A stretch of 64,000 nucleotides of DNA from Sphingobacterium bambusae (GCF_033955345.1 NZ_CP138332.1:992001-1056000); one strand, 5' to 3'; positions 52,826 through 61,783 are shown, counted from the stretch's first letter. Made by a program: numbers and translations. The notes: generated from the sequence alone by a model not told the origin.

Positions 52826-53842
52826 ATGAAAAAGTATTACCCTATTTTATTATCTAAATCTGGCGAGTTAGTTGCCCTGAAAAATATTTTTGACGAAGTC
52901 AAGGGAGGTGTATCACCTATTATACAGGTTTTGCCAGGTACTGACTCAAAAGTATTGGATTTTGCCAGAGACCATTGGTCAGAAAAAAACTATGAATTAC
53001 TAATTGATTTTTCTCTATTTAAACCGTTTGATGAGGAGAAAATTGCAAACCTTATAGATGGATTGTTGTTGATCGGTGTAAATGCAATACCAGTAATATC
53101 TATTGATAGCGATCCTCGCTATTTAACCATGATTAACAAGCTCAAATCTACATTTATGATTGATCGCGTAGCAATCAGACTAATATCTAACAACGGAGAT
53201 TTTTTAAAAATAAACGAAAATATTGAATCATTGTTAACAGATGTTTGGCTGGAACGTCCGGAAGTTTTACTCATACTAGATTTCGGACTAATTAATAAGG
53301 GAAACACGGATTACTTCACAACAATAGCGACCAAAATTATCCCATCTTTACATGCTGTGGAAGATTTTAGCAGTATTATTATTTCATCTGGTTCATTTCC
53401 TGAAAATTTAACAAACTTCCTCCCTTCTCCAAATTTTTATTTAATAGAACGCTATGAATGGACATTTTGGAAAAATCTGAAATCAACTTCCGAATATAGC
53501 CACCTTATATCTTATTCTGACTATGGAACTAAAAATCCCGTGTACGTTGACGCTAACTTTGCTGGCACTTGTAGTGTAAAATACACGTTGGAAGAATCAT
53601 ATTTAATTTATAGAGGTGAAAAATCTAATAATCATCCAAACGGACATGGTCAGTTTATTGACTTTGCAAATTCGTTGATATTATCACCCGAATATTCGGG
53701 TGAAACGTTCTCTTGGGGAGATGGACGTGTAATGGAAATTGCTAGAGAAAAAGGTAAAAAGGATCCAAAACCGGGTAGCCTAGAAAGTTGGGTGCAAATA
53801 AGTCAAAATCATCACATATCACTAATTCACCATCTTTTATAG
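52826..53842 (+). CDS. Beta-family (PF14350-like) protein
   Basis: The 338-residue protein starts KKYYPILLSKSGELVALKNI, has PIIQVLPGTDSKVLDFARDHW, and ends with SWVQISQNHHISLIHHLL. These match the beta protein family, known mainly from phages and bacterial accessory regions and typically found with sce7726-family partners. No biochemical function is established. The gene is AT-rich compared with core genes and lies tail to tail with the sce7726-like gene; their stop codons adjoin. Confidence 0.7.
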   Translation: MKKYYPILLSKSGELVALKNIFDEVKGGVSPIIQVLPGTDSKVLDFARDHWSEKNYELLIDFSLFKPFDEEKIANLIDGLLLIGVNAIPVISIDSDPRYLTMINKLKSTFMIDRVAIRLISNNGDFLKINENIESLLTDVWLERPEVLLILDFGLINKGNTDYFTTIATKIIPSLHAVEDFSSIIISSGSFPENLTNFLPSPNFYLIERYEWTFWKNLKSTSEYSHLISYSDYGTKNPVYVDANFAGTCSVKYTLEESYLIYRGEKSNNHPNGHGQFIDFANSLILSPEYSGETFSWGDGRVMEIAREKGKKDPKPGSLESWVQISQNHHISLIHHLL

Positions 53843-54403
53843 AGCAATTTGCAGGTTATTCCTGATTTTTAATTTCTTACGAACTGAAACTGAGAGCTGA
53901 TCTAACGGAACCTGATTAGCTAAAATCTCGCAGAGTGTCCAATTCCTATCCTTTTTCCGATAAGGAATCTGATACTCTGCGAGACAATCTATAATTTCAT
54001 TTCTGTACAGAAGCTTAGCAATGTAAAAACCCTCTTTATACTTATTGAATTTTGGAGATCTAATTTTTTTAATTTGGTAATTTTCTCCTTTACAAACACA
54101 AACATATAGGCCTATCCACTTTGGAATACTTGCTTTAATTTTATCCAAATATCTAGACTCTGTTACGATTGACAAATAGTCAAATATTTTCGTGTAGGCT
54201 TCTATCTGTGAAGGTAATCGCTTTAAGGTATCAGATGCCCCCTTGATTTCAAATCCATGCAGGGAACCATTAACCACCGCGATGTCAATTCTTGCTTTTG
54301 TTGCAGCCAGGTCAAGTTCGTCTATCACTCTAGAATCCCCATCGTAAAAAAAATGGTTCAATTCGGTGTCCTTAAATAATTTGCGAATTTCTGGATCTTT
54401 CAT
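53837..54403 (-). CDS. sce7726-family protein with nuclease-like core
   Basis: A 188-residue protein with RVIDELDLAATKARIDIAVV then NGSLHGFEIKGASDTLKRLP. The D...V..G..HG.EIK pattern resembles a PD-(D/E)xK nuclease core (Asp at IDIAVV, Glu-x-Lys in FEIK). The family co-occurs with beta-family proteins. A role in phage or plasmid conflict is plausible; it is not proved. It converges on the beta-family gene, the two stop codons lying side by side. Confidence 0.75.
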   Translation of the reverse strand: MKDPEIRKLFKDTELNHFFYDGDSRVIDELDLAATKARIDIAVVNGSLHGFEIKGASDTLKRLPSQIEAYTKIFDYLSIVTESRYLDKIKASIPKWIGLYVCVCKGENYQIKKIRSPKFNKYKEGFYIAKLLYRNEIIDCLAEYQIPYRKKDRNWTLCEILANQVPLDQLSVSVRKKLKIRNNLQIAL

Positions 54404-54488
54404 ATTTTACACGTCCACAATAATACAATTTTAAATACAAATGGTTAAATCAAAGTGATCAAATTTCACAGTACTATTTATCCACCCT

Positions 54489-55430
54489 TCAAAAAACCAC
54501 CAAGCCAAACCTACGGCAACCTAAAAAAATTATACCCCCCCCCGCCTGAATCCCTATTCCAAAACGGCGAGGCTTAATTGGCGTCACCCTACGGAAATGC
54601 TCAACGTGATTTATCACCATATTACTATCTGGCGAGGTAATGTGCGTAACAAGGTAGTCATTGAAGAATGTCCGTTTCTGCTCGGCTACTACATCCAGCG
54701 TTGTATTGTAGTTATAAGTCAACGTGGACCGTCCAATGGTATCAACCCGCGTTGTAGCAGTAAAGTACCTACCTTGGTAATACGTCACCATCCGTTTAAG
54801 CGAATCGATCTCTCCCTTAGCCGCGCTCAGCTGGCCGGATACCGAAGCATTGATCTGTATCAGCTCCTTTATCCCGTCCATCTGGATCATTAATGTCAGA
54901 AGCCTTAATTTTAGGTGCAGGCCCTAAAGTATCCTGCACATAGTTATTGTATGCCGCGGTAATGTTGTTCGAAGGAATAATTCCCTCGCGCGGTGTATAG
55001 CTGACTACCGAATTACCACTCGGGGTTGTGCCTCTGGTTAACGGGATCGTGTCCGTTTTAGGGTCTACGGCCTCGGCGGCGATCATATCATTACAATCGC
55101 CGTTGAATATTCCGAAAAACAAATTTACTATCAAGGCGATCACTATGAGCCCCAATAGTACTATTGTAGTGTTTTTACCCATGTCATCTTTTTTATTAAG
55201 GATTTTCTTAGCCTCGACCTCCGTATTATCGCGAAGGGTGCTATCGGCATACCTAATCAAATTGTCCTTATCCCTACCTTCCTGCTCAAGCTCCTGTATC
55301 CTGTACTCCTTATCCCATATCCTGTCGGTCATCATATTGAGGCGTTCTACAGCATCGTCACGTTGCTTTTTGGCATCGAAATAGAAAGTAGTGGCTATCG
55401 TAGCTATGGTAGCATCCAGCTCTATAAACG
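54489..55430 (-). pseudogene. Membrane-anchored coiled-coil protein, broken in two frames and lacking a start
   Basis: The 5' part is open without a start codon from about 55430 (ELDATIATIATTFYFDAKKQ then RDDAVERLN), has a TM segment (TTIVLLGLIVIALIVNLFFG), and runs to DTLGPAPKIKASDIN near 54895. After that it turns into poor sequence and stops at 54817. A second frame from 54890 (MIQMDGIKELIQINASVSG) continues to 54489 with a coiled coil and a beta-rich tail. Two separate overlapping genes are possible, but a frameshift in one gene fits better. A run of nine C (54535-54543) lies at its 3' end. Family unknown, phage-like in layout. Confidence 0.5.
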
Positions 55431-55459
55431 TGTATTTATATAAACGAAAATGTTTATAT
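55423..55459. promoter_or_regulatory. Paired inverted repeats, likely operator of the XRE gene
   Basis: TATAAA-N6-TTTATA (55423-55440) is followed by ATATAAAC-N6-GTTTATAT (55438-55459), a perfect 8-bp arm repeat 7 bases before the ATG of the HTH protein. The position fits autoregulation. Confidence 0.6.
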
Positions 55460-55466
55460 TTATTCT

Positions 55467-55946
55467 ATGATTAAGCAGTTCGAAAAATATAAAGGTATAC
55501 ATCCGGGGATTGTTCTCGAACGCGAATTGAAAAAGCGTGCTATTAAGCAGCGACCGTTTGCATTATCTTTAGACGAGCATCCACAAACCTTTAACGCGAT
55601 AACCAAAGGCAAACGCGGGCTTAGCACAGCCTTGGCATTAAAAATCGAACGGGAACTAGGTTTGGAAGAAGGCACCTTGGTAATTCTACAGGCTTATTAC
55701 GATATCCAAAAGGTCAAAGAAAAAGAAACTCAATCCACGCCAAATCTTTCTGTTCTCCGCTCATCACTTTTTTGGGATACGGATATCAACAAAATAGACT
55801 GGCAGAAGCAGTATCGGGCGGTCATCCAACGCGTTTTTGAACGTGGCAAAAACGAGATAGCGCGTTTTTATGGCATTGAAAAAGTAAGGAAGGCATTAGA
55901 AGAGTCTAAAGCCAGAACTCCATACACCATCTATAAACCAAATTAA
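55467..55946 (+). CDS. XRE/HigA-like antitoxin with DUF6922-type C-terminus, no visible toxin partner
   Basis: The 159-residue protein has an N-terminal helix-turn-helix of HigA type (HPGIVLERELKKRAIKQRPF and following, residues about 11-75) and a C-terminal LFWDTDINKIDWQKQYRAVI and ERGKNEIARFYG segment seen in antitoxins that accompany nucleotidyltransferase toxins. No toxin gene follows, so it appears to be an orphan. Inverted repeats overlap its promoter. A second DUF6922-type protein lies at 61784. Confidence 0.7.
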   Translation: MIKQFEKYKGIHPGIVLERELKKRAIKQRPFALSLDEHPQTFNAITKGKRGLSTALALKIERELGLEEGTLVILQAYYDIQKVKEKETQSTPNLSVLRSSLFWDTDINKIDWQKQYRAVIQRVFERGKNEIARFYGIEKVRKALEESKARTPYTIYKPN

Positions 55947-55975
55947 TAGGATGAGTAGTTTGTTTTATGGTACTG

Positions 55976-56262
55976 TTACGAATTTATTGAAAGATTCGTT
56001 GACCACTTTAATGAATTGTGGCGCATTGAAATAATTATGATTGGTTGGTGGCACTTCGCTAAGTCTGCAGATCGGTCAAGGAAGTAAGCTGTAGATACCT
56101 TATCACGTTGTAGGGAATAAGATGTAGAGGTAATTTCTTTAATAAATATATATACAACTCTTCCTGTGTCATCCTGTCTATCTTGGGAAATTGCTCCTGT
56201 AATTTCATTCTCGCCTCCGTAAGACGATTTGATATGGACTGTTCCAGACCACAAGGTTGAGG
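55976..56262 (-). pseudogene. Frameshifted paralogue of the gene at 49667
   Basis: Minus-strand sequence reads SISNRLTEARMKLQEQFPKI and DRMTQEELY in one frame, then IFIKEITSTSYSLQRDKV in another. The match to AELEIQFPEVVGMTHKELYQFFIGEIT of the gene at 49667 is good. Removing one TA from the TATATATA run near 56146-56154 restores the frame. Confidence 0.6.
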
Positions 56263-56417
56263 ATTAAATCAATGCACTTTTTGAAAGTTGCGTCTGTCCC
56301 CACATTTTTCGCTAGCCTTCTAATTTCTCTGAAACGAAGAACAACACACCTAGATCACCAAAGGATTAACGGCATCATTATTGGTAACTACCAATCAGTA
56401 AACAAATTATAAAACGC

Positions 56418-57026
56418 ATGAATATCTTGAGTAAATTATCTATAGCTGTTTTGCTTCTATTATCGGTCACTGCCTGTAGTAAAGATGATGAGCAGAACAG
56501 TACAGCCGGTTCTAGAATTAAGAACTTTGCGAATAAAGAACAGGTGATGGCCGCAGTTGGTGCTTTCGTAGACGGATACACAGAAGGGGGAATAAATAAC
56601 ACAATTTTCTATATGGGCGAGGACTACCCAACAGTCATTGCCGATACGTACTATAATATTCCATTTAGGCGTGAGGCAGCAGGTTATGAATACACCCGAC
56701 AAATAATGGGCCGAACGACCGCACAGTACGAAAGCTATGAATATGTCACCACTGAAACCGCTTTTGAGGGATATGTAGAGATTTCGGATAATAGGCTCAG
56801 TAACGATGTCTATAGCAATGTGCGAATAGCAAAATCACCTGATAATAATGAATTATGGCAAACATTCATTGCGCATATCGATTTAAAAGAAGAATACAAT
56901 AATTCGCAAGTTCTGCTGTTACATACTATACGAAGCGGCTTTCAAGGCGATCCCAGCAGTGCGCTTCCAGTGATCGATGACAATACAGCAGTCACACACT
57001 TACTTGCGCAGTTAGAGGCTCTTTAA
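56418..57026 (+). CDS. Hypothetical lipoprotein
   Basis: A 202-residue protein with a lipoprotein signal (LLLLSVTACSKDDEQN, Cys20). The remainder is mixed alpha-beta without a recognisable domain. It resembles many small surface or periplasmic lipoproteins of Bacteroidetes. It lies between the frameshifted paralogue and the 63-bp repeat copy B, so it belongs to the island. Confidence 0.6.
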   Translation: MNILSKLSIAVLLLLSVTACSKDDEQNSTAGSRIKNFANKEQVMAAVGAFVDGYTEGGINNTIFYMGEDYPTVIADTYYNIPFRREAAGYEYTRQIMGRTTAQYESYEYVTTETAFEGYVEISDNRLSNDVYSNVRIAKSPDNNELWQTFIAHIDLKEEYNNSQVLLLHTIRSGFQGDPSSALPVIDDNTAVTHLLAQLEAL

Positions 57027-57078
57027 TGGAGCCAACTCGACGAAATAAAAGCGGACTTGCATTATTCGCCAGCCTGAG

Positions 57079-57141
57079 ATTCGCGCAAACCTCGAATATT
57101 AACAATGAATGCTAAACAACTTTCATATATCATGGTCGCTC
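57079..57141 (+). repeat. 63-bp repeat copy B (truncated gene start)
   Basis: It differs from 47997-48059 by one base. It includes the ATG and the first codons of the membrane gene at 48023, but the frame then ends after MNAKQLSYIMVAPVAIV. Confidence 0.9.
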
Positions 57142-57164
57142 CGGTAGCAATAGTGTAATCTCAC

Positions 57165-57334
57165 TTAACCATTTTGTACAATTCCTACTTTTTTATTAGC
57201 TGCAATCCTAACGAATTTATAAGAAGTACCTAAGATTGATTTATCGTACTTTTCAACAAAGTCAAGAACTGCAGTTGAGGTTTTGTGAGATGTTCTGATA
57301 TATAAACGCTGCCGGCCATATTACCTTTTATGGA
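57165..57334 (-). pseudogene. Small gene remnant with a TA frameshift
   Basis: A minus-strand ATG at 57334 begins MAGSVY and then, in a different frame, IRTSHKTSTAVLDFVEKYDK and SILGTSYKFVRIAANKKVGI to TAA at 57165. The shift falls at TATATATC; removing one TA gives a 51-residue frame. Family unknown. Confidence 0.4.
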
Positions 57335-57648
57335 ACGATAAGACCTAAAAATTGGGGCTTATCATTCCGCGATTGGTAAACATCAAGAGCAATTCTCCAA
57401 AAAATAACGTTTAATAGCAATCTCAAACCTACCACGCCTGCAAATCCCTCCTTATCATCAACAAACCATACCTACCCATTTCTAAATCATCACCCCCCAT
57501 ATCTATAGCAAAGTTCATATACAATAATATACCGATCGATTTCCAAAATCCACGGTTCCATTACTGTAAGCACACGGCGTTGATCTTCATTTTCTGCAGG
57601 ACATACATTAACTATCGGCGCCTCAGCAAAAAGCCAGAGAGGACAAAC
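57335..57648. other. Region before array 1, no convincing gene
   Basis: A minus-strand frame (57490-57726) runs through it, but half of it lies in the repeat array and its composition is unconvincing. I see no other coding sequence. Confidence 0.4.
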
Positions 57649-57984
57649 ACGAAAGTGTCGCACAAAAACGATGGAGTATTGCATATGAGCGATGAAGTAT
57701 TGAAAATGAGCGATGCATTGTTGCATGGAAACAACGGTTTATTGTTATCTTACAATGGATCATCGCTATCATACAAAGCCACACTGTTACTATGCAAAGC
57801 GACAAAGTTACTGTCCAATAGCTCATTGTATATCAACAAAGGATTGATGCATCTATTCGACGCCTTATTGTACACAAACAATGCGACGTTGTATATGAAC
57901 AATGCGCTATTGTTCATATACAATGATCCATTGTATAAGTGCTACGACGTATTGCTGTAATGCAGCAACCTATCGTTCATATGC
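57649..57984 (+). repeat. Degenerate 21-bp tandem array 1, 16 units
   Basis: Sixteen consecutive units in strict 21-bp register, with consensus CAATG-N4-ATTG-N8 (C is unit position 21 and AATG positions 1-4). Position 12 is G and position 21 is C in all 16 units, and position 9 is always a purine. Positions 5-8 and 13-20 vary. One less clear unit may precede at 57628. The array also gives an open plus-strand frame because no stop occurs in the unit, but conservation falls on wobble positions, so it is unlikely to be a protein gene. Confidence 0.8.
57952..57968. repeat. Hairpin at the end of array 1
   Basis: TTGCTG and CAGCAA pair around TAATG in the last clear units of array 1. Confidence 0.5.
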
Positions 57985-58057
57985 AAAATGGCAGCTTTTC
58001 ACAACTAGATATCAACTTATTAACAAGTTCCATTTTTTCTTGTCATTTTCCGGCCAT

Positions 58058-58087
58058 GTTGCTATCGCAACGTGATGCAATAGCAAC
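58058..58087. repeat. Inverted repeat beyond array 1
   Basis: GTTGCTAT and ATAGCAAC are separated by 14 bases. It lies between the array and the next gene, without a T-run typical of a terminator. Confidence 0.5.
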
Positions 58088-58245
58088 GTAGCTCGCTTAA
58101 GAATACTAGCCCAATGACCTCCGTTTTAGACAGCTGTGACGAAAAGAAAGTCGCCTAGATAATCCCCAGCTTATCTGCGTTTCTGAAATTTTGGAAGGCT
58201 ATGCAGGCTAAAATTCGTAAATTGGTTTTTATCTATAAAAGCGAC

Positions 58246-58362
58246 ATGGAAAACCCGAATAAAAACAACAACATAAACCTCATACTGATACTTGTATTGA
58301 TAGCCACCATTTTTATCTTGGGATATAATTTCGGATATAAGCTAATGGCCATGTTTGACTAA
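58246..58362 (+). CDS. Small single-TM protein, 38 residues
   Basis: ATG at 58246 gives MENPNKNNNINLILILVLIA and TIFILGYNFGYKLMAMFD. One membrane helix follows a polar N-terminus. It lies 47 bases before the PH-like membrane gene in the same direction. An in-frame ATG at 58201 would add 15 residues. No family recognised. Confidence 0.45.
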   Translation: MENPNKNNNINLILILVLIATIFILGYNFGYKLMAMFD

Positions 58363-58409
58363 AATGGACTAACAGCTATTTATTGCACGAATAAATATAT
58401 CTTTACCTT

Positions 58410-58946
58410 ATGAATACCGCTGATAATATCGACATAAACACTTTTGAGTTTCCCATTTTTCGACTAAAAAACATCCTATATTCCATTCCTGTTTCTGCAT
58501 TGCTTTTGTGGGGTTTCGTCAGTATCATACCCCTGATAGACCAATGGATGCTTGCTAATAATCCTTTGTTAAAACTTCCTTGCATGTTACTTTCCTTGGG
58601 AGCATTTGCGTTTATTCTTTTAAAAACGATCTTCTATATCCACGTTCGAAAGACCATCATTTATCTAAACGAGCAAGGCTTCTGGTTCAACAGCCTCCAA
58701 GGACAAGCAATCGCATGGGAAGACGTTCGCTACGTTGCATTTTCTAGGGATAAATATGAAAGGCAGTCCAATTCGTCTTCATCCAGCGTGTTTTTTTCGC
58801 TTGGCAGCATGAAGACGCTACACATCAACTGCTCTACTTGGACGATTATGGACAAGGCAAAGAGAAACAGATATAATCAAGATTTTCAGGCGTTCAAAGC
58901 GGTATTGCGTAACTATTGCCAAGTTCATGATCGATTTAGAAATTAA
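58410..58946 (+). CDS. Two-TM membrane protein with PH-like C-terminal domain
   Basis: A 178-residue protein: two membrane helices (YSIPVSALLLWGFVSIIPLI and CMLLSLGAFAFILLKTIFYI) then a domain with IIYLNEQGFWFNSLQGQAIA and WEDVRYVAFSR, like the bacterial PH-type (STM3941-like) fold found after paired helices. Function unknown. It may be co-transcribed with the 38-residue peptide. Confidence 0.6.
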   Translation: MNTADNIDINTFEFPIFRLKNILYSIPVSALLLWGFVSIIPLIDQWMLANNPLLKLPCMLLSLGAFAFILLKTIFYIHVRKTIIYLNEQGFWFNSLQGQAIAWEDVRYVAFSRDKYERQSNSSSSSVFFSLGSMKTLHINCSTWTIMDKAKRNRYNQDFQAFKAVLRNYCQVHDRFRN

Positions 58947-59063
58947 CGCGACTATGCCTGCAAATTCAAATTACACTTATTATTTACCGCACAATATGCG
59001 GAGAATAAACACTTTATTCTCCGCATCCGGCTTGCATATCCAGCAATACACATTACAAGATCA

Positions 59064-60284
59064 TCACTTCCTTTCCGGCGGATAACAAATACCATCCGGT
59101 CTGCGTCTACGTTTTAGCAGATCCAGTGCGATCAAGGCCAGTATATCCAAGGTCTTCAGCAGCAGGTTTCGCGTTACCAGATCATCGGCTTCCATGCCGA
59201 CGGCAGCTGGCGCATGGCAGTGAGCGATAAGCCGATCTTCAACGCGGTATATCTGCCGGCGAACATCGATACCTTCGAACAATTTCGACAAGGTTTTGCG
59301 TAGATCTTTCCGCTCCTTGGCCGATACGTTTCTCGGACTCCAGTACGTCAGCTGATTCTCGGGAACGGGGCATCGCAAAAAATCAATGCTATCCGCATCC
59401 AGCCACAGCTTAGGGAAATAATCCGTTTGCAACAGCAGCCAACCAATTTCCAATATCCAGCGCAGCACCGCGCGCAGTTCGACGGGCGGGATAACATAAG
59501 GCGTATTGCTGCTAGACGACAGCGCATAGAGCGACAGTATGCTCGCTTGGATATCCGCATAACTACGCTCATAAAACACATCGCCGATGAGTTCCAAAGG
59601 ACTTGCGCTCTGGTAGCCGTTCACATACTCCGAGCCAAGGTAATCCTCCAGCAAATGTCGGTTTGCTGGAGGGTAGGAAAGATCAGCCCAAAGCAGCGCT
59701 ACCCGACAAGCCTCGTGCAGTTTCAACAGCTGTTCATAGGTGCGCAAGGGAGCATAGTCCGTCCCTTGCTCCGACAAACACTCGTCCGTTTCGATGCACG
59801 ATTTCCAAGCTTTCAACAGCTTGAGCCAAGTACATAGATCCATCTCGCCAAAAAAATCAGCAAAAGCGAGCGCAAAGTTTTGCCCTTCCCGCCTATTCAG
59901 CATCGTAAAATGTGTCTTAAAATGCGCCAAATGCTGGTTATGCCTTTCATCCTCCCTTGATCGGTATTTCTTCTTACAGCGGTATGGATTTTTAACCCAT
60001 TCGATATCGATCCATTCATCGCTATACTCCAGTCGTTTCTTATGGTGCAGAAAATAATGGCATCCCTTTATCATCAACCGAAGGCTGCCGACCGTCGCCT
60101 TCAACTGTTTCTTTTCCACGCTGCTCCTATCGCCTCTGGAAGTTAAGGAAACAAGGAGCGTCCACAGTTTTTTATTGAACGACCCGTAGGTATCATACGC
60201 AAAGGCTTCCGTAATTCCGTCCTCCAATAAAAACCAAGGTATATCCCACTTGCTCTCCGGATTGGTAAAATATGCATTATCCAT
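59064..60284 (-). CDS. Hypothetical protein, 406 residues
   Basis: This is a large soluble, mainly helical protein with no signal peptide. Features include a basic stretch (YRCKKKYRSREDERHNQHL near residue 105), many Trp and Leu residues, and a C-terminal LLKTLDILALIALDLLKRRR. I do not recognise the family. It is divergent from an XRE regulator (60463) and lies between repeat arrays 1 and 2. An association with the arrays is possible but unsupported. Confidence 0.6.
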   Translation of the reverse strand: MDNAYFTNPESKWDIPWFLLEDGITEAFAYDTYGSFNKKLWTLLVSLTSRGDRSSVEKKQLKATVGSLRLMIKGCHYFLHHKKRLEYSDEWIDIEWVKNPYRCKKKYRSREDERHNQHLAHFKTHFTMLNRREGQNFALAFADFFGEMDLCTWLKLLKAWKSCIETDECLSEQGTDYAPLRTYEQLLKLHEACRVALLWADLSYPPANRHLLEDYLGSEYVNGYQSASPLELIGDVFYERSYADIQASILSLYALSSSSNTPYVIPPVELRAVLRWILEIGWLLLQTDYFPKLWLDADSIDFLRCPVPENQLTYWSPRNVSAKERKDLRKTLSKLFEGIDVRRQIYRVEDRLIAHCHAPAAVGMEADDLVTRNLLLKTLDILALIALDLLKRRRRPDGICYPPERK

Positions 60285-60462
60285 AACGTTTTATATTTTG
60301 ATTAGCTTAAACCCAAGCAAATCAACAGCATACAAAACAGATATCAAACCAGCTTATCTTTATTCCCACCAATGGTATTTGTACCTCACCGGCATATGCT
60401 TGTATTGTACCATCTCAAGAAATTTCGTATCTTAAACGCTGAATAATGTTAACTTTGGACTT

Positions 60463-60849
60463 ATGCATACAACCAACACGACAAACCATATAGGAAGAAA
60501 AATCAGCCGCATACGCGAACTGCGCGGACTGAAGCAAGAAGCCTTGGCTATTGAATTGGGCGTGAGTCAGCAGACCGTGTCCAATATCGAGAAAAGTGAG
60601 TCTATAGAAGCCACCCTATTGGCACAGGTAGCCGAAATACTAGGGGTTACGCCAGAAGCGATCGAGAATTTTAGCGAAGAAGCAGTGTTCAATATTATAA
60701 ATAACACATTTCAAGATAGCAGTTCGAATAATAACAATTATCTATGCACAATCAATCCACTAGATAAAATTATTGAATTGTATGAACGCCTGTTGGAAGC
60801 CGAAAAAGCGAAGTTGGAGTATCTAGAGCGCTTGTTAAAAGGAAAGTAG
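60463..60849 (+). CDS. XRE-family transcriptional regulator
   Basis: A 128-residue protein with a lambda-repressor-type helix-turn-helix (IGRKISRIRELRGLKQEALA then IELGVSQQTVSNIEKSE, residues about 10-66) and a C-terminal coiled-coil-like helix (KIIELYERLLEAEKAKLEYL). It is encoded 6 bases before the DUF1835 gene in the same direction, so these two form an operon. Confidence 0.78.
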   Translation: MHTTNTTNHIGRKISRIRELRGLKQEALAIELGVSQQTVSNIEKSESIEATLLAQVAEILGVTPEAIENFSEEAVFNIINNTFQDSSSNNNNYLCTINPLDKIIELYERLLEAEKAKLEYLERLLKGK

Positions 60850-60855
60850 GTCTCT

Positions 60856-61692
60856 ATGTCTCAAAAAGCGCTACATATTACTTTTGGTTTCTCTGGAAAA
60901 GCTACACTTGTGCAGAGCCAACTACTAGATTTAGAGCATGCTGAAATAATAAGCTTTACGGATCCTCTTTGTGAAGGTCCGTTATGTGGGCTTGACGAGA
61001 CTGAAGCAATTTGTGTTAGAAAACAATGGATGCATAAGGTTTTCGGGCCTATAGAGTCCGAAGGGAGCAATAATTTTGTCGATGACAATCTCACGCTTTT
61101 AAAGCAAGTAATCTCTTTTTCCGACCAGCATAGCCATATCTACTTATGGCTTGGCGATGATGCCAACGAAAAGATTACGACCGCACGCCTACTTTTCTAC
61201 TTAAAAAAACTGTCGACACCTATCTATAAACTGAATTTCCATAGTATGGATTTTAGGAACGAGCAAGGAGAAAAGCTAAATATCCGTTCCTTACAGATGA
61301 TGCTAGAAGACAATATTTCGGAGGCTGCTAAGCACTTTGAACTGTTAAGCGAAAATGACATGCAATCTTACGCATCACTTTGGATGCATATTCGTGCGCG
61401 TGATGCCGTAATTAACCAATTTGATAATGCAGGAAAACATTTAGCTAGCGACGAGACTTTTTTTGATGAATATCTTTTGAAAAGATGCAGCGAGACAGCT
61501 CAAAATTCGTCATTGACTGTTGCCTTTACCCTTTGTGATATCTGGGATACATTCCATAATGGTTCCGTAGGCGAATCTTTCCTCTATTATCGACTGAAGG
61601 AACTTGCACATATGGAGAAGCTCGAGATTTCTAATCCACATGAAAATCCTGAACGGGCGAAGATCGTGTTTGATGTTAGAAAGAAAAATTAG
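60856..61692 (+). CDS. DUF1835 domain-containing protein
   Basis: The 278-residue protein starts with LHITFGFSGKATLVQSQLL, has the HIYLWLGDDANEK segment near residue 95, and a helical C-terminus. These are features of the DUF1835/DUF3658-type family, whose biochemical role is not established. It directly follows an XRE regulator, which may control it. Confidence 0.75.
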   Translation: MSQKALHITFGFSGKATLVQSQLLDLEHAEIISFTDPLCEGPLCGLDETEAICVRKQWMHKVFGPIESEGSNNFVDDNLTLLKQVISFSDQHSHIYLWLGDDANEKITTARLLFYLKKLSTPIYKLNFHSMDFRNEQGEKLNIRSLQMMLEDNISEAAKHFELLSENDMQSYASLWMHIRARDAVINQFDNAGKHLASDETFFDEYLLKRCSETAQNSSLTVAFTLCDIWDTFHNGSVGESFLYYRLKELAHMEKLEISNPHENPERAKIVFDVRKKN

Positions 61693-61783
61693 CTAGTACC
61701 TCCAGCTAAAGCAGACCCCTCAAAACTTTCAAAAGATTGTAACTCACGAATAGTCTTTAATAGACCTAAAGAAATAGCAGACA

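Noticed and set aside
57490..57726. Minus-strand 78-residue frame at the left edge of array 1
   Set aside because: Half of it is the reverse of the repeat units; the rest is too short to judge.
57580..57960. Plus-strand open frame through array 1
   Set aside because: The frame is open only because the 21-bp unit (seven codons) lacks a stop; conservation is at wobble positions and residues are not conserved.
57649..57984. CRISPR array
   Set aside because: Units are 21 bp with only short conserved blocks; there are no identical repeats of 24-40 bp with unique spacers and no cas1 or cas2 in the window.
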